Shown here in pieces: positions 41,096 through 51,367 of a stretch of 59,637 bases of DNA. Source of the DNA: Cyanophora paradoxa (Eukaryota; Glaucocystophyceae; Cyanophorales; Cyanophoraceae); assembly GCA_004431415.1 (NCBI GenBank), contig QPMI01000112.1:1-59637 (forward strand), written 5' to 3'. Both the position numbers and the translations under genes were made by a program. Positions within the stretch are counted from its first letter, which is position 1, and every line of letters begins with the position of its first letter. The notes under the pieces are model-generated. The model did not search any database. It saw nothing but the letters and a program-made list of their open reading frames with translations, and was not told the DNA's origin.

Positions 41096-41464
41096 CTAGT
41101 AACGTGAGCTACTACTAAATTGCGACTTGCTTCGTTCCGACTTGACGAGCCACGCCCCCACTTGTACTTTATCGTAGGTCAGTGTTAATGGGTTATCAAT
41201 ACCCGATACGAACCATAGCTTATGATCAGGATCCCACTTGGCTCCACCCTTCTTAGCCTCCTCGCGATCCTCGAACGGGATTTTCAAATAAATTTTTTTA
41301 TTTTTGCGCATTAATTCCGAAACGGCCACGGTACTATAGGTAGATAGAAGCTTATGTTCCGGCTCAGTTACATACCAGCATTTATGCTTCATATCCCATT
41401 TAGCCCCAAGGGCTTTAGCTTCATCTTTTTGTTCAAAAGGGACCTCAATATAGATTTTCTCCAT
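41096..41464 (-). CDS. Tandem DUF5710-like protein
   Basis: 122 residues with two copies of a short module: YIEVPFEQKDEAKALGAKWD...KCWYV and YLKIPFEDREEAKKGGAKWD...KLWFV. This k.yl.vpf.ekdeAk.lGAkWd...k.WyV pattern is the DUF5710 signature, common in DNA-processing enzymes, plasmids and viruses, with no known activity. It is intact and lies downstream of the integrase on the same strand. A role in DNA binding is likely but not shown. Confidence 0.85.
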   Translation of the reverse strand: MEKIYIEVPFEQKDEAKALGAKWDMKHKCWYVTEPEHKLLSTYSTVAVSELMRKNKKIYLKIPFEDREEAKKGGAKWDPDHKLWFVSGIDNPLTLTYDKVQVGAWLVKSERSKSQFSSSSRY

Positions 41465-41490
41465 TTCCTACTATACGAATATATAAAATT

Positions 41491-42708
41491 TTACCTGGTT
41501 CGGATCCTAGTACTAGCCCTTATAGCTGGAGCCTTATCATAGGATGCTACAGCCTCTGCCCCACCGGCTAATTTCTCGGTTCCGGCTACTCTTAGATTCG
41601 CTAGCTCCCTTGAAACCCTCTTCGTTCTCTGGACCCTATCCTCGATCAAGCTGCCTTTTGGCACTGATTCCGCCGGATCTATGCCCTCTCTGTGGATCTG
41701 TCTAATTGCTGCGGCCTCCTGCCTCACTGTATCCACTGTACTTGCGGAAGGCTCAACGATTGCTTCAACTTCCGATATGATCTGCAGCTCATGAGGCTTG
41801 AAGATTCGATTCAAAGGAACACCCTGGGCATCTACGACCTGGATTCCATTCCCGGCCCTTCCTGCGATCTTGTAGACCTCTCGACTGTATCTCTGAGTGG
41901 CCCCCTTGTCAAACTTAGATCTAGGCAGCAAGACTCGAACGAACAGGCCGGGCTTGAATTTCTCGAATATATCATCAACAATTGCTTTCTTTTTCGATAA
42001 AATGAAACTGCGAATGCGAGCCATATCCTCTAACCTAACATCTATTGGTCGCATACCTATAGTCCTATTAACACTGGAATTATAATTCAGAACAAAGTCC
42101 TCTAGCTTATCCATAAACTTGACTGTGTTGAAAGCGATGCAGTAGTTATTGATCATCGTTTTGAGGGTCAAATGGAATCGATTCATGATGCCTAAACTCG
42201 TGTGATCCCCAGCCTGTTTAAACCTATGCTCGATTCCAAACTCCTGGATCACTGCCTGGAACTCTTTCGCTTTAAACTCGGAACCCAAATCAGTCTCTAA
42301 CACCCTCATTGGAGCGGGAAGCTCACCCAATACCTCTCTAAATGCAGTCGCAACACTGACTCCCTCTTTATTCTTTAATTTCTTAGCGTAAGCCCTCCTG
42401 CTCGTGATCTCAATAAGAGTGAGTACCGCAATGTACCCCGCATTGTACTTTCCGTAAGATAAATAGAATATCAGATCGGCCTGGTAGGTCCAGGGTGGAG
42501 CTGTGATTGGAATGAATGTGGACTGCGATGCTGGGGGTGGCTTCTTGTTAATCTGCATAAACTCTTGCTTTTCTGCAACCTCTTTGACCTCGTTATAAGT
42601 AACACTCGGATCCTCTTTCTTCAGCTCCTGATAGATCGTATGGGGATGCTTGTAACCTGTTTTAGGATCGTACATTCGCCTAACTATTTTATTCGAAGCC
42701 GGACTCAC
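41491..42708 (-). CDS. Retroviral-type integrase with altered third catalytic residue
   Basis: Open frame of 405 codons. It begins with a non-ATG codon at 42708; the first ATG gives MYDPKTGYKHPHTIYQELKK, which aligns with YYDPETGLQSAARIAKKLK of the element 1 integrase. Asp78 (YQADLIFY) and Asp140 (LETDLGSEF) are present. The third acidic residue, Glu in element 1 (KVERFNGTLK), is Asn176 here (LGIMNRFHLTLK), with 35 residues between Asp140 and it. The C-terminal module FKPGLFVRVLLPRSKFDKGA is conserved. The fold should be intact but strand transfer is doubtful. A single base change from an Asp codon would explain it. Confidence 0.9.
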   Translation of the reverse strand: MSPASNKIVRRMYDPKTGYKHPHTIYQELKKEDPSVTYNEVKEVAEKQEFMQINKKPPPASQSTFIPITAPPWTYQADLIFYLSYGKYNAGYIAVLTLIEITSRRAYAKKLKNKEGVSVATAFREVLGELPAPMRVLETDLGSEFKAKEFQAVIQEFGIEHRFKQAGDHTSLGIMNRFHLTLKTMINNYCIAFNTVKFMDKLEDFVLNYNSSVNRTIGMRPIDVRLEDMARIRSFILSKKKAIVDDIFEKFKPGLFVRVLLPRSKFDKGATQRYSREVYKIAGRAGNGIQVVDAQGVPLNRIFKPHELQIISEVEAIVEPSASTVDTVRQEAAAIRQIHREGIDPAESVPKGSLIEDRVQRTKRVSRELANLRVAGTEKLAGGAEAVASYDKAPAIRASTRIRTR

Positions 42709-42857
42709 GGTTTTAAAAGGGACATCCCTACTACATTTACCTTTGCTTCTCTTTTACTAATTCTGCCTTCTACTCTCTCTGTATCTGGGATCGGAATGGG
42801 GAGCAGGGTCGTTTCGGTCTCATCCCCAGCCCCTCGCCTCACTATTTTCGATGCCAT
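42705..42857 (-). CDS. Short upstream reading, possibly the integrase N-terminus
   Basis: 50 residues, MASKIVRRGAGDETETTLLP to GMSLLKP, ending exactly where the integrase frame opens. The integrase frame lacks a good start and repeats KIVRR near its beginning. The two may be one protein with a frame change near 42708, or this is a short separate gene. Confidence 0.45.
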   Translation of the reverse strand: MASKIVRRGAGDETETTLLPIPIPDTERVEGRISKREAKVNVVGMSLLKP

Positions 42858-42875
42858 CCTATAACTATACAAATT

Positions 42876-44409
42876 CTATTTTTTGCTGCTGTTGCATCCT
42901 TGATGAGCCAGCTTGCAGTTCGACTTGATGTGAGCCTCTTTATTATTAATCCTATCAACAGTAAGCCTGTACCTTAGATCCTTTGCCTGAAGGGAAAGGG
43001 GTTCGGTACACAGAGAGCAGATTCGCTTCTGCTCCTTGAGCTGCTCAATGATCCACTCGGGTGTAATATAATCATCATCATTATAATCTCGACCCGCTTT
43101 CTGATCCTGGCACTTGTAAGCCCGAACCTTGGCCTTCAGATGCTCGAAGATCTCGGATTTAGCCTCGAACTTGTGGAGCTTGGTGTAAATGAGAATCTCG
43201 CTCAAATCTCGGTTGCGAGTCAGAGCAGTCCAGAACCACTCAGGAGTAACATGGCAGAACGAGGCCTCACAAACGACAATGCCCGAATCGTAGGTGAGTC
43301 CTTGAACACTGTGGCATGTTCCAGCATAGGGTAGGTTGAACTTTTCCAACAGAGCAGTGGGGAGAGAGAACTGGGTCCCATCAAACACATCCTCCAAAGT
43401 GACCTGGTTCCGATTGATATCGACTATGGTATAACTGTAATTAGTGAAAGCCGCTACTTTCTCATCTTTTTTACCTCGGGTCACACAGATATATTCACGA
43501 CAAACGATTTCGATTCCTTTGAAAAAATTGATTCCGTTCACAAGGATCCCCTCGGTTTCGGGGTATATACGTTTATGCATGGTTCGGTTGTACAGGTAAG
43601 CCATCTCGTTTCTATAGCATATAGCCCTGTAGGAATCAGGAATTTCGTTTAGATCAGTTGCAGTTCTGAATCCGTATTTATTTACTATTTCTGTAGGAGC
43701 AAGTCCGTTCTCAAAGAGATCGACCTTGATTGCTTTCAGCTTCTCTCGATCCTCAGGCTTGCGATGCCTCTTGTTGATCATCAGCTGCAGTGTGTTGGGG
43801 AAGATGCTTGAGATAGCATCGCTGTAATATTGTTTGGGGTCAGCCACAGCAAGAGCATCATTTATGGGAGCGTTTTGGTGGGGGTCTCCATTGCAGTAGA
43901 ATTTCTTATCCGAATACTTGTTTATGAATTTTTTGATCTTTGCAAGGTCCTTTACTTTATAGGCATAGACCTCATCGAATACTACATGGGAAAAGCCTTC
44001 CATAAACTCATTGACCTGTGAAGCCGATAGGGCCTCTTCACAGGTTTGCTCATTTGAGACTCGCAGACCCAGAACACTGTACAGGGTGGCCACCTCAATG
44101 CGGCTTGCAGCTTCGGGCTTCCCAATCTGATGCCATTTCTTTCAGAGAGCATCGGAACTCGGCCGCTTGTTTGTTGTAGGGGCAAACTATGAGTCCGTTG
44201 ATGTCATTTTTTAGCAGGTAGACCATCAATCCGGTCGACTTTCCGGCTCCTGGAAGCATTCCAAGGGTATTGACATGATTGAACTCATTGTAAACCTTGG
44301 TATAAGCGTCCGAATCAAATTCGTTTCGAAGGCAGAAGGAATTGATATTCGAAAGGGGATCCTCAATTTTAATAGGCTTCGGGAGGGTCCGAATGCGAAT
44401 GGGGTTCAT
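42876..44409 (-). CDS. SF1 helicase with C-terminal HNH-like zinc domain (frame change)
   Basis: Two frames. The N-terminal part starts at the ATG at 44409 and has Walker A GMLPGAGKST. The second frame (to 42876) has Walker B HVVFDEVYAY, GDPHQNAP, LMINKRHR, GTCHSVQGLTYDSG and WTALTRNRDLSEI, the SF1 (RecD/Pif1-type) motif series. The last 80 residues (ICSLCTEPL ... TVDRINNKEAHIKSNCKL ... CNSSKK) form an HNH-like zinc motif. A one-base frame change near 44100-44130 separates the parts. The ATG overlaps the polymerase stop as ATGA. It probably unwinds DNA for the adjoining polymerase. All helicase motifs are retained. Confidence 0.85.
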
Positions 44410-46016
44410 TGGGGCTTCTTGTTCGGAATATAGGAGAAGCGACCAATGTTGGCAAAGCTATTACGATCAAAGGGCTTTGAGCTATACCTTCCTTTGATAT
44501 ACAGGCAATCAGTGTGGATTCCCACGACCTCGTAACCTTTGCTTTTGAGTTCCTTGTACTTGTCATACATTTCGCTGCGAACTCGATCGTACATTGCGAA
44601 CTGGATCGGAAGGAACCCGTTAATGAGATCCTTTTGAGAATCAGTTCTCACATAATAGATGTGGCCATCGAAATCCGAAAGGTTCTTGACCAGAGTATCA
44701 GTTTTCGCACCAAAGGTGAATACTTCCACCATTCCGCCCACCTGCTGGGCATAGATATCAGCCTCGGACTTTTTGCAGAACAACCTGGTCTTGGATCGCT
44801 TATCGAGTCGCTTTCCTAGCAGACCAATCACTTCTACGAGAGTAGCCTTTTTCTCGCGAGGATTCAGGTCGCTTGACATTATTTTCTGGATCAGCCTTTT
44901 TGAGGGGTTGCTTACGAAAAATGATGGGCGGTTGTAGCCTGTAATAGTCACGAGATCCTTGATGTCCTCCCAGTGACGCTTCAGAGTGTACCCTGTGATC
45001 AAGTTCGAGTAGGATGCAGCCTTATAACGATCGAGCAGGATCTGAATTCCTGGATCGCAGATGCGGGATTTGTATCCTACTGGCTCATCATCAATATCCT
45101 CTTCGTATGTATCCACTCCTTGCATGTAGGTTCCAGTATCGAACTGCTGCACATCAATCACATAGAAGGTATCCTCCTCGATTGGGTGACCATCATAGGG
45201 GCGGATACCATCGAAAATATTGAATACTGGAAGCTTCTCGATCTTGCTAATAACAGCTGGGTAGCATTTGCACATATCCACTGCAGTGTATTTAGTTCCT
45301 GGCTTCGGCTTAATGAAATAGCCATTCAGAGCAGAGCGATTGTAATTAATAAGGGCTGTTCGGAAGCCCTCCTCGTACTGTGAAATTGTGTCGGTGTTAA
45401 TCAGGGCTTCCTTGAATTCTTGACGAATGGATTGGACCTTTTTGTAGTAAGCCTCAGTCTCGAACTCACACTGTACCATGTGATCAGAAACCGAGGGATT
45501 AAATACGGAAAAGAATATTCCACTCGCTTTGAAGATCAGGGTTTTGATCTGTCCCCCTTTCATTCCGAGCTTTGGTTCGTATTGAAGGCGATCCAAGAAA
45601 GTGAACAGAAGCTCATCCATGGACCCAGTGTAAACGATTCGGACTGTAGCTTTCTCCTTATCAGCTTTCAATCCCATGGTCGCAATCTTGAGCAGATCAG
45701 CAGGTGTGTGGGCGAACATATCGTATTGTTTGGTCTCTGTGATTTGATAGGATGAGTTCAGCGAAGCTTCGGTTGGGTTTTCGGTTTCCAGGTCCATTTT
45801 CTTGAAATTCTTCTCGAGGGCTTTGATGTTATCGTTGTAGCAGTAAACGTGGTTATTGTGTACCATGAAATTCATGCATTGCGGATGCAGATCCTTATTA
45901 ACGGGCATCTCTCCCTGTGGGTATCTGTACTTGAGCTTGTTATCCTCCGAATAAACACGGAATCCCAGCCTGCAACGATCCGCGAATTTTCGGAGCTGCC
46001 TCAGAGTGAGGGACAT
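44406..46016 (-). CDS. Divergent family B DNA polymerase domain
   Basis: 536-residue open frame. YTAVDMCKCYPAVISKIEKL aligns with motif A (DxxSLYPs.m). VVGIHTDCLYIKG aligns with motif C (DTDS), with His in place of the first Asp and the catalytic Asp kept. A basic KRLIQKIMSSDLNPREKKA stretch lies between. No clear exonuclease motifs were found. It runs directly into the SF1 helicase. Polymerase-helicase linkages of this kind are, as I recall, known from transpovirons and some polinton-like elements. It is unrelated in detail to the element 1 polymerase. Whether it is active is uncertain. Confidence 0.7.
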   Translation of the reverse strand: MSLTLRQLRKFADRCRLGFRVYSEDNKLKYRYPQGEMPVNKDLHPQCMNFMVHNNHVYCYNDNIKALEKNFKKMDLETENPTEASLNSSYQITETKQYDMFAHTPADLLKIATMGLKADKEKATVRIVYTGSMDELLFTFLDRLQYEPKLGMKGGQIKTLIFKASGIFFSVFNPSVSDHMVQCEFETEAYYKKVQSIRQEFKEALINTDTISQYEEGFRTALINYNRSALNGYFIKPKPGTKYTAVDMCKCYPAVISKIEKLPVFNIFDGIRPYDGHPIEEDTFYVIDVQQFDTGTYMQGVDTYEEDIDDEPVGYKSRICDPGIQILLDRYKAASYSNLITGYTLKRHWEDIKDLVTITGYNRPSFFVSNPSKRLIQKIMSSDLNPREKKATLVEVIGLLGKRLDKRSKTRLFCKKSEADIYAQQVGGMVEVFTFGAKTDTLVKNLSDFDGHIYYVRTDSQKDLINGFLPIQFAMYDRVRSEMYDKYKELKSKGYEVVGIHTDCLYIKGRYSSKPFDRNSFANIGRFSYIPNKKPQ

Positions 46017-47009
46017 AGAGGCTCCTCAGTATATTCCTTTCCGTGGAAAAATCGATACAGACCCTCGTAGGTCATCTCAATGTCCTTGTACTTCCTGTTT
46101 CTGTGACAAGCTTCCATTGAACGAGAGTACAATGAGATCAGCATATCGTAGACACAGGCATTCGATTTTCCGGAAGCAGGCTTGATGATTAATTCCTCGA
46201 TCGATTTCGCCTCGGGATTGAGATCGTAATTAATGTACTGGCTCACAGCTGCGGTACATCGCATCGATTCTTCGAGTTCCTCATCGAGAAATTCTTCTTG
46301 AACGGCTTCCTGGGCTTCCTCCTCAGCCTGAGCCTCCACCAGAACGATTTCGTGAATTTCCGCAAATAATCGTACCAATGCTGAATTTCGCTTGCAAGTC
46401 GATCAGCCCTAAATACGGTCTCAACAACATACAGGAAATCAGCGACCATATAGTGTCTCTGGTTCAGCACGAACCTTGTAACGAAACCATCACGGGCAAT
46501 TTGTCGCAGCATCCTTACCGGAATTGTGATCGAAGCCCTTTTTAGGGGTCGGTACATGCGACCTTCAAAGCGGAGTGGCTGATCCCTCGCACGACCAGTG
46601 GGTTCAGCATTAATTTCGGCCCAGAGCTTGAAAGTGACCGGACAACAGCATCGTCGGGAAACTGGGCAATCTGCCGGAAAATTGATTCAGCTGCCTGTTC
46701 TCTCGGGTCTCGGAGGTTCAGCCTCAATGGCCCCAATGCGACCGACCTCTCGATCAAATGCAGCCTGGCGAACCCCAGCAGCGATTGCAGGGTATATCCC
46801 TTTGCAGGTCGCTCTGTATCGAAAATTGACTGAATGTTCTTGAGGTACAGCTCGAGCATGGTTTCGGGAACCTTGGAAGTTCCTGAGAATTTGCGCAATA
46901 ATGCATCAGCGGTTCTCTTGGTGAGCAGGCTCCGCTGGATACCGAGGTTAATCAATTCGACCGCTTTCGCTTTCAAGGTTTTTCTTCTCTTGTAACTTGC
47001 GCGAGGCAT
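46001..47009 (-). pseudogene. N-terminal part of the polymerase protein, broken
   Basis: Three overlapping readings: 47009-46542 (starts MPRASYKRRKTLKAKAVELI), 46557-46243 and 46378-46001. The last holds an acidic stretch (EAQAEEEAQEAVQEEFLDEE) and NACVYDMLISLYSR, comparable to the NCVLECFEHEK block upstream of the element 1 polymerase. The readings overlap by 16, 136 and then 16 nt with the polymerase frame, as expected for one ancestral frame cut by small indels. Together with the next two genes this would give a protein of nearly 1400 residues. Confidence 0.6.
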
Positions 47010-47200
47010 TGTTTACTTTATGCCAAGAAAATATTTTTGCCAGATAGGGTAAATTCCCCTTTCGTTAATTAACCTATGTGGCTTTTCCTTAAGTCATTTT
47101 TTGGTCCCCACGGGACAAATCAAATTTTCTCCCCACGATACAAAACCGATTAATCGGTCCTGTACATAAAAAATATACATATCGGTCTGTCTCTCACGAT

Positions 47201-47596
47201 TCATTGCGATTCCTTGTTGTACTTGCGGGGTCTTCCGGTTTTCGAAGGGATTGCTGGCTCTGCTTTCTCAGGAGCTACTCCCGCTGCAATAGCGGCCAAC
47301 TTCTCTGCATGCTTTCTGTGGTAGTATGCCAGCGATTGGGCCTTCTTTTTCTCTCTGAACTCCGCATCGATTTCGTATTTTTGCTGTTTCTGGACCGCCA
47401 TTTTCTCGAGGTATTTATCCTTTGATCTCTCGTATCTTGCTCTGCGATCCGCCAGCTCTTTGGCTCTGAACTCGGGATCACTGTGGTACCGCTCGCGGTA
47501 TTTCTGGTTTCTCGCTTCTTTCTGCTCTGGGGTCAATTGGTAGCGCTTCTTGGGCTTAACTTCAGCGGTCGCTGGGGCTTTCTCTGAATCCGACAT
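47201..47596 (-). CDS. Basic AT-hook-like protein
   Basis: 131 residues starting MSDSEKAPATAEVKPKKRYQ. The central basic helix has repeated R-rich units (RERYHSDPEFRAKELADRRA, EIDAEFREKKKAQSLAYYHR) and the C-terminus has an AT-hook-like TGRPRKYNKESQ. Counterpart of the element 1 gene at 13817-14095. Intact. It may condense DNA or regulate genes. Confidence 0.7.
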   Translation of the reverse strand: MSDSEKAPATAEVKPKKRYQLTPEQKEARNQKYRERYHSDPEFRAKELADRRARYERSKDKYLEKMAVQKQQKYEIDAEFREKKKAQSLAYYHRKHAEKLAAIAAGVAPEKAEPAIPSKTGRPRKYNKESQ

Positions 47597-47598
47597 TC

Positions 47599-47668
47599 TC
47601 TACTTAAGGGCTTAGAAAATTATTTTCTCTAATTTAAGTAGCGGATTATCCTTAAGTCATTTTTTGTG
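47599..47668. promoter_or_regulatory. Divergent promoter with inverted repeat
   Basis: Contains CTACTTAA and TTAAGTAG as an 8-bp inverted repeat around an AT-rich loop, then CCTTAAGTCATTTTTT just before the ATG at 47669. The same 16-nt sequence CCTTAAGTCATTTTTT occurs at 47091-47106, and CTTTAAGTCATTC lies next to the AP2-HNH gene of element 1 (about 19611). Confidence 0.5.
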
Positions 47669-47848
47669 ATGGATCGACCGGCAATCAAGACTGCTTTAGA
47701 GCGCTACTACAAGGTCCCTATAGAGGATCTAGATTTATTTCAGTACTACCAGCTAAATGCACCGCAAAAAGGCATATTCTTTAAACTCTACTCAATGAAA
47801 AAGGCATTCAGCGAGGAAATAACACTTTCACTACTGGAAACTACCTAA
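47669..47848 (+). CDS. Small hypothetical protein
   Basis: 59 residues from the ATG at 47669 (MDRPAIKTALERYYKVPIED), rich in aromatic residues (LDLFQYYQL). Preceded by the conserved CCTTAAGTCATTTTTT box, which supports expression. Not recognised. Confidence 0.5.
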   Translation: MDRPAIKTALERYYKVPIEDLDLFQYYQLNAPQKGIFFKLYSMKKAFSEEITLSLLETT

Positions 47849-47883
47849 AGAGGGATTGGGGAATTAGGGAGGAGGGGCTTAGG

Positions 47884-48156
47884 GTGGTTCACGTATTTTG
47901 CTTTGCTGATTGCCTGGTAATCTACAAGTTCTCGCCAGTTGTGAATTTAGTAAAATCAATCATCGTGAAAGACCAGGTTCGGTTTGTTGTTCCAAAGGAA
48001 TTGACCAAGCGGATTCCCTTCAAACTGAGACCGGACCTGCTCCAGATCTCCTTCAATCGACCTCCGCCTCACAGGCTCCAGAGAGTTCCTGCGAGAATTC
48101 GGTTCGCTGTTCACACCAACACTCACTTCAACATCACAGCAGCCTGCTGGCAGTGA
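47884..48156 (+). CDS. Hypothetical protein
   Basis: Open frame of 90 codons with a non-ATG first codon (VHVFCFADCLVIYKFSPVVN). It may be the continuation of the upstream small gene after a frame change. It contains IPFKLRPDLLQISF and ends FNITAACWQ. Not recognised. Confidence 0.35.
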   Translation: MVHVFCFADCLVIYKFSPVVNLVKSIIVKDQVRFVVPKELTKRIPFKLRPDLLQISFNRPPPHRLQRVPARIRFAVHTNTHFNITAACWQ

Positions 48157-48247
48157 CCCGCAGATGAAACGTAAACATCTCTATTATTCCAGAGATGCAA
48201 TCCATTTGCTAACGTATGCATATAAATTATTTAGTCATGTAGAGTAA

Positions 48248-48556
48248 ATGAGACTGCTGCTGGCTCGTTTGTTCCCATACGAGCTGGTGGATCTCATCAT
48301 ACTTTTCACAGAGCCAACCTGCCCATTCTGCAAAGGTGTCCACATTAAAACTCGATCGAAATACGGACGGTTAAATTATGCCTTGCTGACATTCACAGGC
48401 ATTAGCGAACAATTCGCTTTCCACCAAGCATCGATGCATAATTGGGTGGGGCTGTCGGAACGATGTGGGTGTACTGCGGGGCAACATTTTGCTGGCGAGT
48501 TGCAGCCTGTGTATCTGTCTTATCCTCCTTTTAATTTCTTCAACATCGACCTTTGA
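48248..48556 (+). CDS. Hypothetical protein with Cys pairs
   Basis: 102 residues starting MRLLLARLFPYELVDLIILF, with EPTCPFC and ERCGCTAGQH. The CxxC and CxC pairs suggest a small zinc-binding protein. An F-box-like start (LPYELVDLI) is conceivable. It ends three nt before the convergent coiled-coil pseudogene. Not recognised. Confidence 0.45.
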   Translation: MRLLLARLFPYELVDLIILFTEPTCPFCKGVHIKTRSKYGRLNYALLTFTGISEQFAFHQASMHNWVGLSERCGCTAGQHFAGELQPVYLSYPPFNFFNIDL

Positions 48557-48558
48557 TT

Positions 48559-49079
48559 TCAATCCGAGTTTCGAAATTTCCTTTTAACCAAATTTTTCAT
48601 AGATTTTCGCTCCTCGTAGTTTTGAACCCACTTTTCGTAGTTTGCTACTTTCATTTCAAGGTTTCGTACTTTTTCCTCAAAATTCATAACAACCTCCGAA
48701 GGTACTGTGTGTTTTTGATAGGGACCTCGTTTCTTGAGTTCCGATTCAGCAACCTGGGGGACATCTTTGGTTTTCTGCTGGTGGCAGTGACCTGGGCTTT
48801 GATGACCTTGTCTGTGTTTGCATCAGGGGTTCCACCGGCAATCTGGGATTTGGCTTCGGTCATATCTTCCACCTGTCGTTTACCACTGTCTGTGTTTCCT
48901 TTGTTGGAAACTGCGTCAGCAATAATGGCCTCTTCCTTGGCTACAACATCTGGGTTGGTATCGATAAGGTACTCGGCATCTCATTGCCACCACCAGAGGT
49001 GAGACGGATTCTTGCTGGGCTTGATTGGGATTGCCAGAGGCAAAAGCTTGAACGGTTTGGGCTTCTTGCGATAAACCAT
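48559..49079 (-). pseudogene. Coiled-coil virion-module protein, broken
   Basis: The ATG at 49079 opens MVYRKKPKPFKLLPLAIPI, then stops; the next frame gives DTNPDVVAKEEAIIADAVSN and KRQVEDMTEAKSQIAGGTPD, and a third gives MNFEEKVRNLEMKVANYEKW, a coiled coil. Same place and layout as element 1 12194-12826. At least two frame changes. Confidence 0.6.
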
Positions 49080-49081
49080 CT

Positions 49082-49933
49082 TTACCTTCGTTTAACTTTT
49101 AGCAACATTTTCTTTTTGTTTGGCGAAATTTGGGAAAGATTCGGAATACCTTCAAGCTCTTGTTCAAATTTCGACAAAGTTTTGCAAATTGTTTTTGAAT
49201 CCTTGCAAGTTGGTTCTTTTTGGGCTTCACCCTCTTTTGCCTTGCGTTTCTTTTCCTCATACAATTGCACCCCTTGTGGAACTCGGAAATTGAAGTCCCT
49301 CACCAGTGTTGCTTTATCTACATACATGGATGTATCATACCCAGCGGAAGAAACCACAAGGTACTGATAAGAATGCACATACTCCTTGAAAAGCTTGAAG
49401 AAATCATCTTTGGGACCTGTGTTATATTCTTCCTCGATTGCGAGCAGCTCCAAGCGATTGCTGGCATTGAGAATGCAAGTGTACTCAGTGTTCACTCGAA
49501 TTGTACTGGAAAGCTTTCGCATTTTTTGGGTAATAACCATGATGCTTATATGGGAATGGCGACCCTCGTGTACAGGGATGCAATCATTTTATCTTTATGG
49601 AGATCCACATGCTCATTGTCGATCAAATCATCCAAACAATTAATAACTCATTCACTTTTCCGCCTGCAGCAATCTTTTGCTGCTTGCATCCAGCAGCTTG
49701 CGTATGAAAACGGGATCCCAGCCATCGAGTACCATTGGGGTGACTGGATTCCAGAAATTATTGAACTTTGTACCAGTCACCACAATTACGGCATCGATCT
49801 TTTTTGCATCGTGAAGCTGTTTAATCCAGTACAGACAAGCTTCTGATTTACCAGTGTTGGAGCGCCCAATGAAGATTGCCCTGAAAGGGGGTTCTATCAT
49901 GGAGAAGGCATCAAACTCTTCTAGTTCGGACAT
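49082..49933 (-). pseudogene. Packaging ATPase, broken
   Basis: The start region (49933) reads FDAFSMIEPPFRAIFIGRSN with Walker A GRSNTGKS. The middle frame holds LDDLIDNEHVDLHKDKM (Walker B region). A third frame holds GRHSHISIMVITQKM, which aligns with GRHFNISTILMTQKL of element 1, and ends LLKVKRR. Two or more frame changes near 49650 and 49550. Homologue of 11456-12184. Confidence 0.85.
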
Positions 49934-49983
49934 GTTTTCACTATAAAAACGAGAGAAAAATAAGACTGACTCTGGTCATCAGT

Positions 49984-51302
49984 TTAAGCACTGACGCGAC
50001 GAATACCATCGGCTCCAACAATGAGGATATTGTGAGCGAGAGCCATGCATTGGAGGTACATTTTTTGATAGCTTCCGCTGCGTACCATTCGGTGTTACCA
50101 GGATCACCTGCGGCAGTAATTGCATTGAATCCAAACACAATATCAAAGGCTGATGTTCCTGTGGCATCAACATAGCCTGTTTGCTCCTGGTTAAGGAGGG
50201 CAGCTTTGCCATTGCCAGCACCGAAGAAGATACCTGAAAGAGCAGGAAAAGCCAAGTCATCAGCAGAGAGAGCAGCGCATATTATCTTGGAGTTCCGATG
50301 AAGCGACCAAAAGAGGTAGTTCAGTGTTGGAGTAGAGGCGATTGTTGTTCAGCTCAACATAGAAATTGACAGCATTGGTACGAAGCGCAGTTGGACGAAG
50401 GACTGATGCAGATCCATTATTAGTTCGCACTTTAGCGAGTTGTCGAACTGAGAATGCAAGAGTGTGGATTAAACCAGCGCCTGTAAGCTGAGAAAGGTTG
50501 ACACGAGCGCCAGAGGCAGTAGGGGTGAAATCAGTGTGAAGGAAGCCAATCTCATTATAGGGGATGGCAATGCAGTGGATTTGACTCTGGCAATTGTTTC
50601 AGATACAACCGCTTCATCAGCATTGACAACCTTGCAGACAAGTCTGGGCTTGAGGACTTTGAGAGAGCTTCCAGCAATTGCAATGTCTGTTTTGCCATCT
50701 GTGTCTTCAATAATACCATCAGTTACATTCTTGAACTCAATTTCAACAACTATCTCAGAGTTCATAGCGCAAAGTGGGAACATAGCCTTCTCAAAGGGTG
50801 AAGGCAGATCGATCTCATAGGTTCCACCGTTTGATTGCCATGATAGTTAGTTCCTACTACTCCACCAACATAACGAAGGCGTCTGTCTAAATCACCAGTC
50901 TCGGTTGTGAGAAGGAAATATTGGGTGACGAAATCCTCTGGACAACATAGCGGAAAGCACCATGGGAAATCTCCATGCGCTTGATGAGCGAACCGATTAC
51001 ACGGAGGTAACCAGTAGAGGCAGCAGCATTGCCTCCTGAAAGGTTGCTTTCACCGAACACCATTGGGTTCAGATCGAGTTGAAGGGCTATGCCATTGAGG
51101 AAATGGTAGCGAGGGATCTTGAAAACGACTCGGTTGCCAAGGGCATTGGAAGGCTCGGTATCTGGAGCAACCTGGACTCGAAGGGGCTTGGTTCCTGAAG
51201 AGGTACCGATGACAAGGGATTTGTTTAGGAAGAAATCCTTGTAATCATCGTTGTAAGCATAGACTTGAGGGTTGGCGCTGGAATTGCGAATTTGTTTCCA
51301 TG
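49984..51302 (-). pseudogene. Major capsid protein, broken
   Basis: Homologous along its length to the element 1 MCP. Recognisable blocks from N to C: DYKDFFLNKSLVIGTSSGTK, VVFKIPRYHFLNGIALQL, GYLRVIGSLIKRMEI, MFPLCAMNSEIVVEIEF, PRLVCKVVNADEAVV, QEQTGYVDATGTS and ILIVGADGIRRVSA before the stop. These lie in several frames, with breaks near 51260, 50860, 50540, 50290 and 50060. Not expressible as it stands unless the breaks are sequencing errors. Confidence 0.85.
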
Positions 51303-51367
51303 GTGGAAGTGAGCGGGTTAGTCTCTACTTTTCGCAGTAGAAAATAATTTAGCGAATCAATAGAAAT

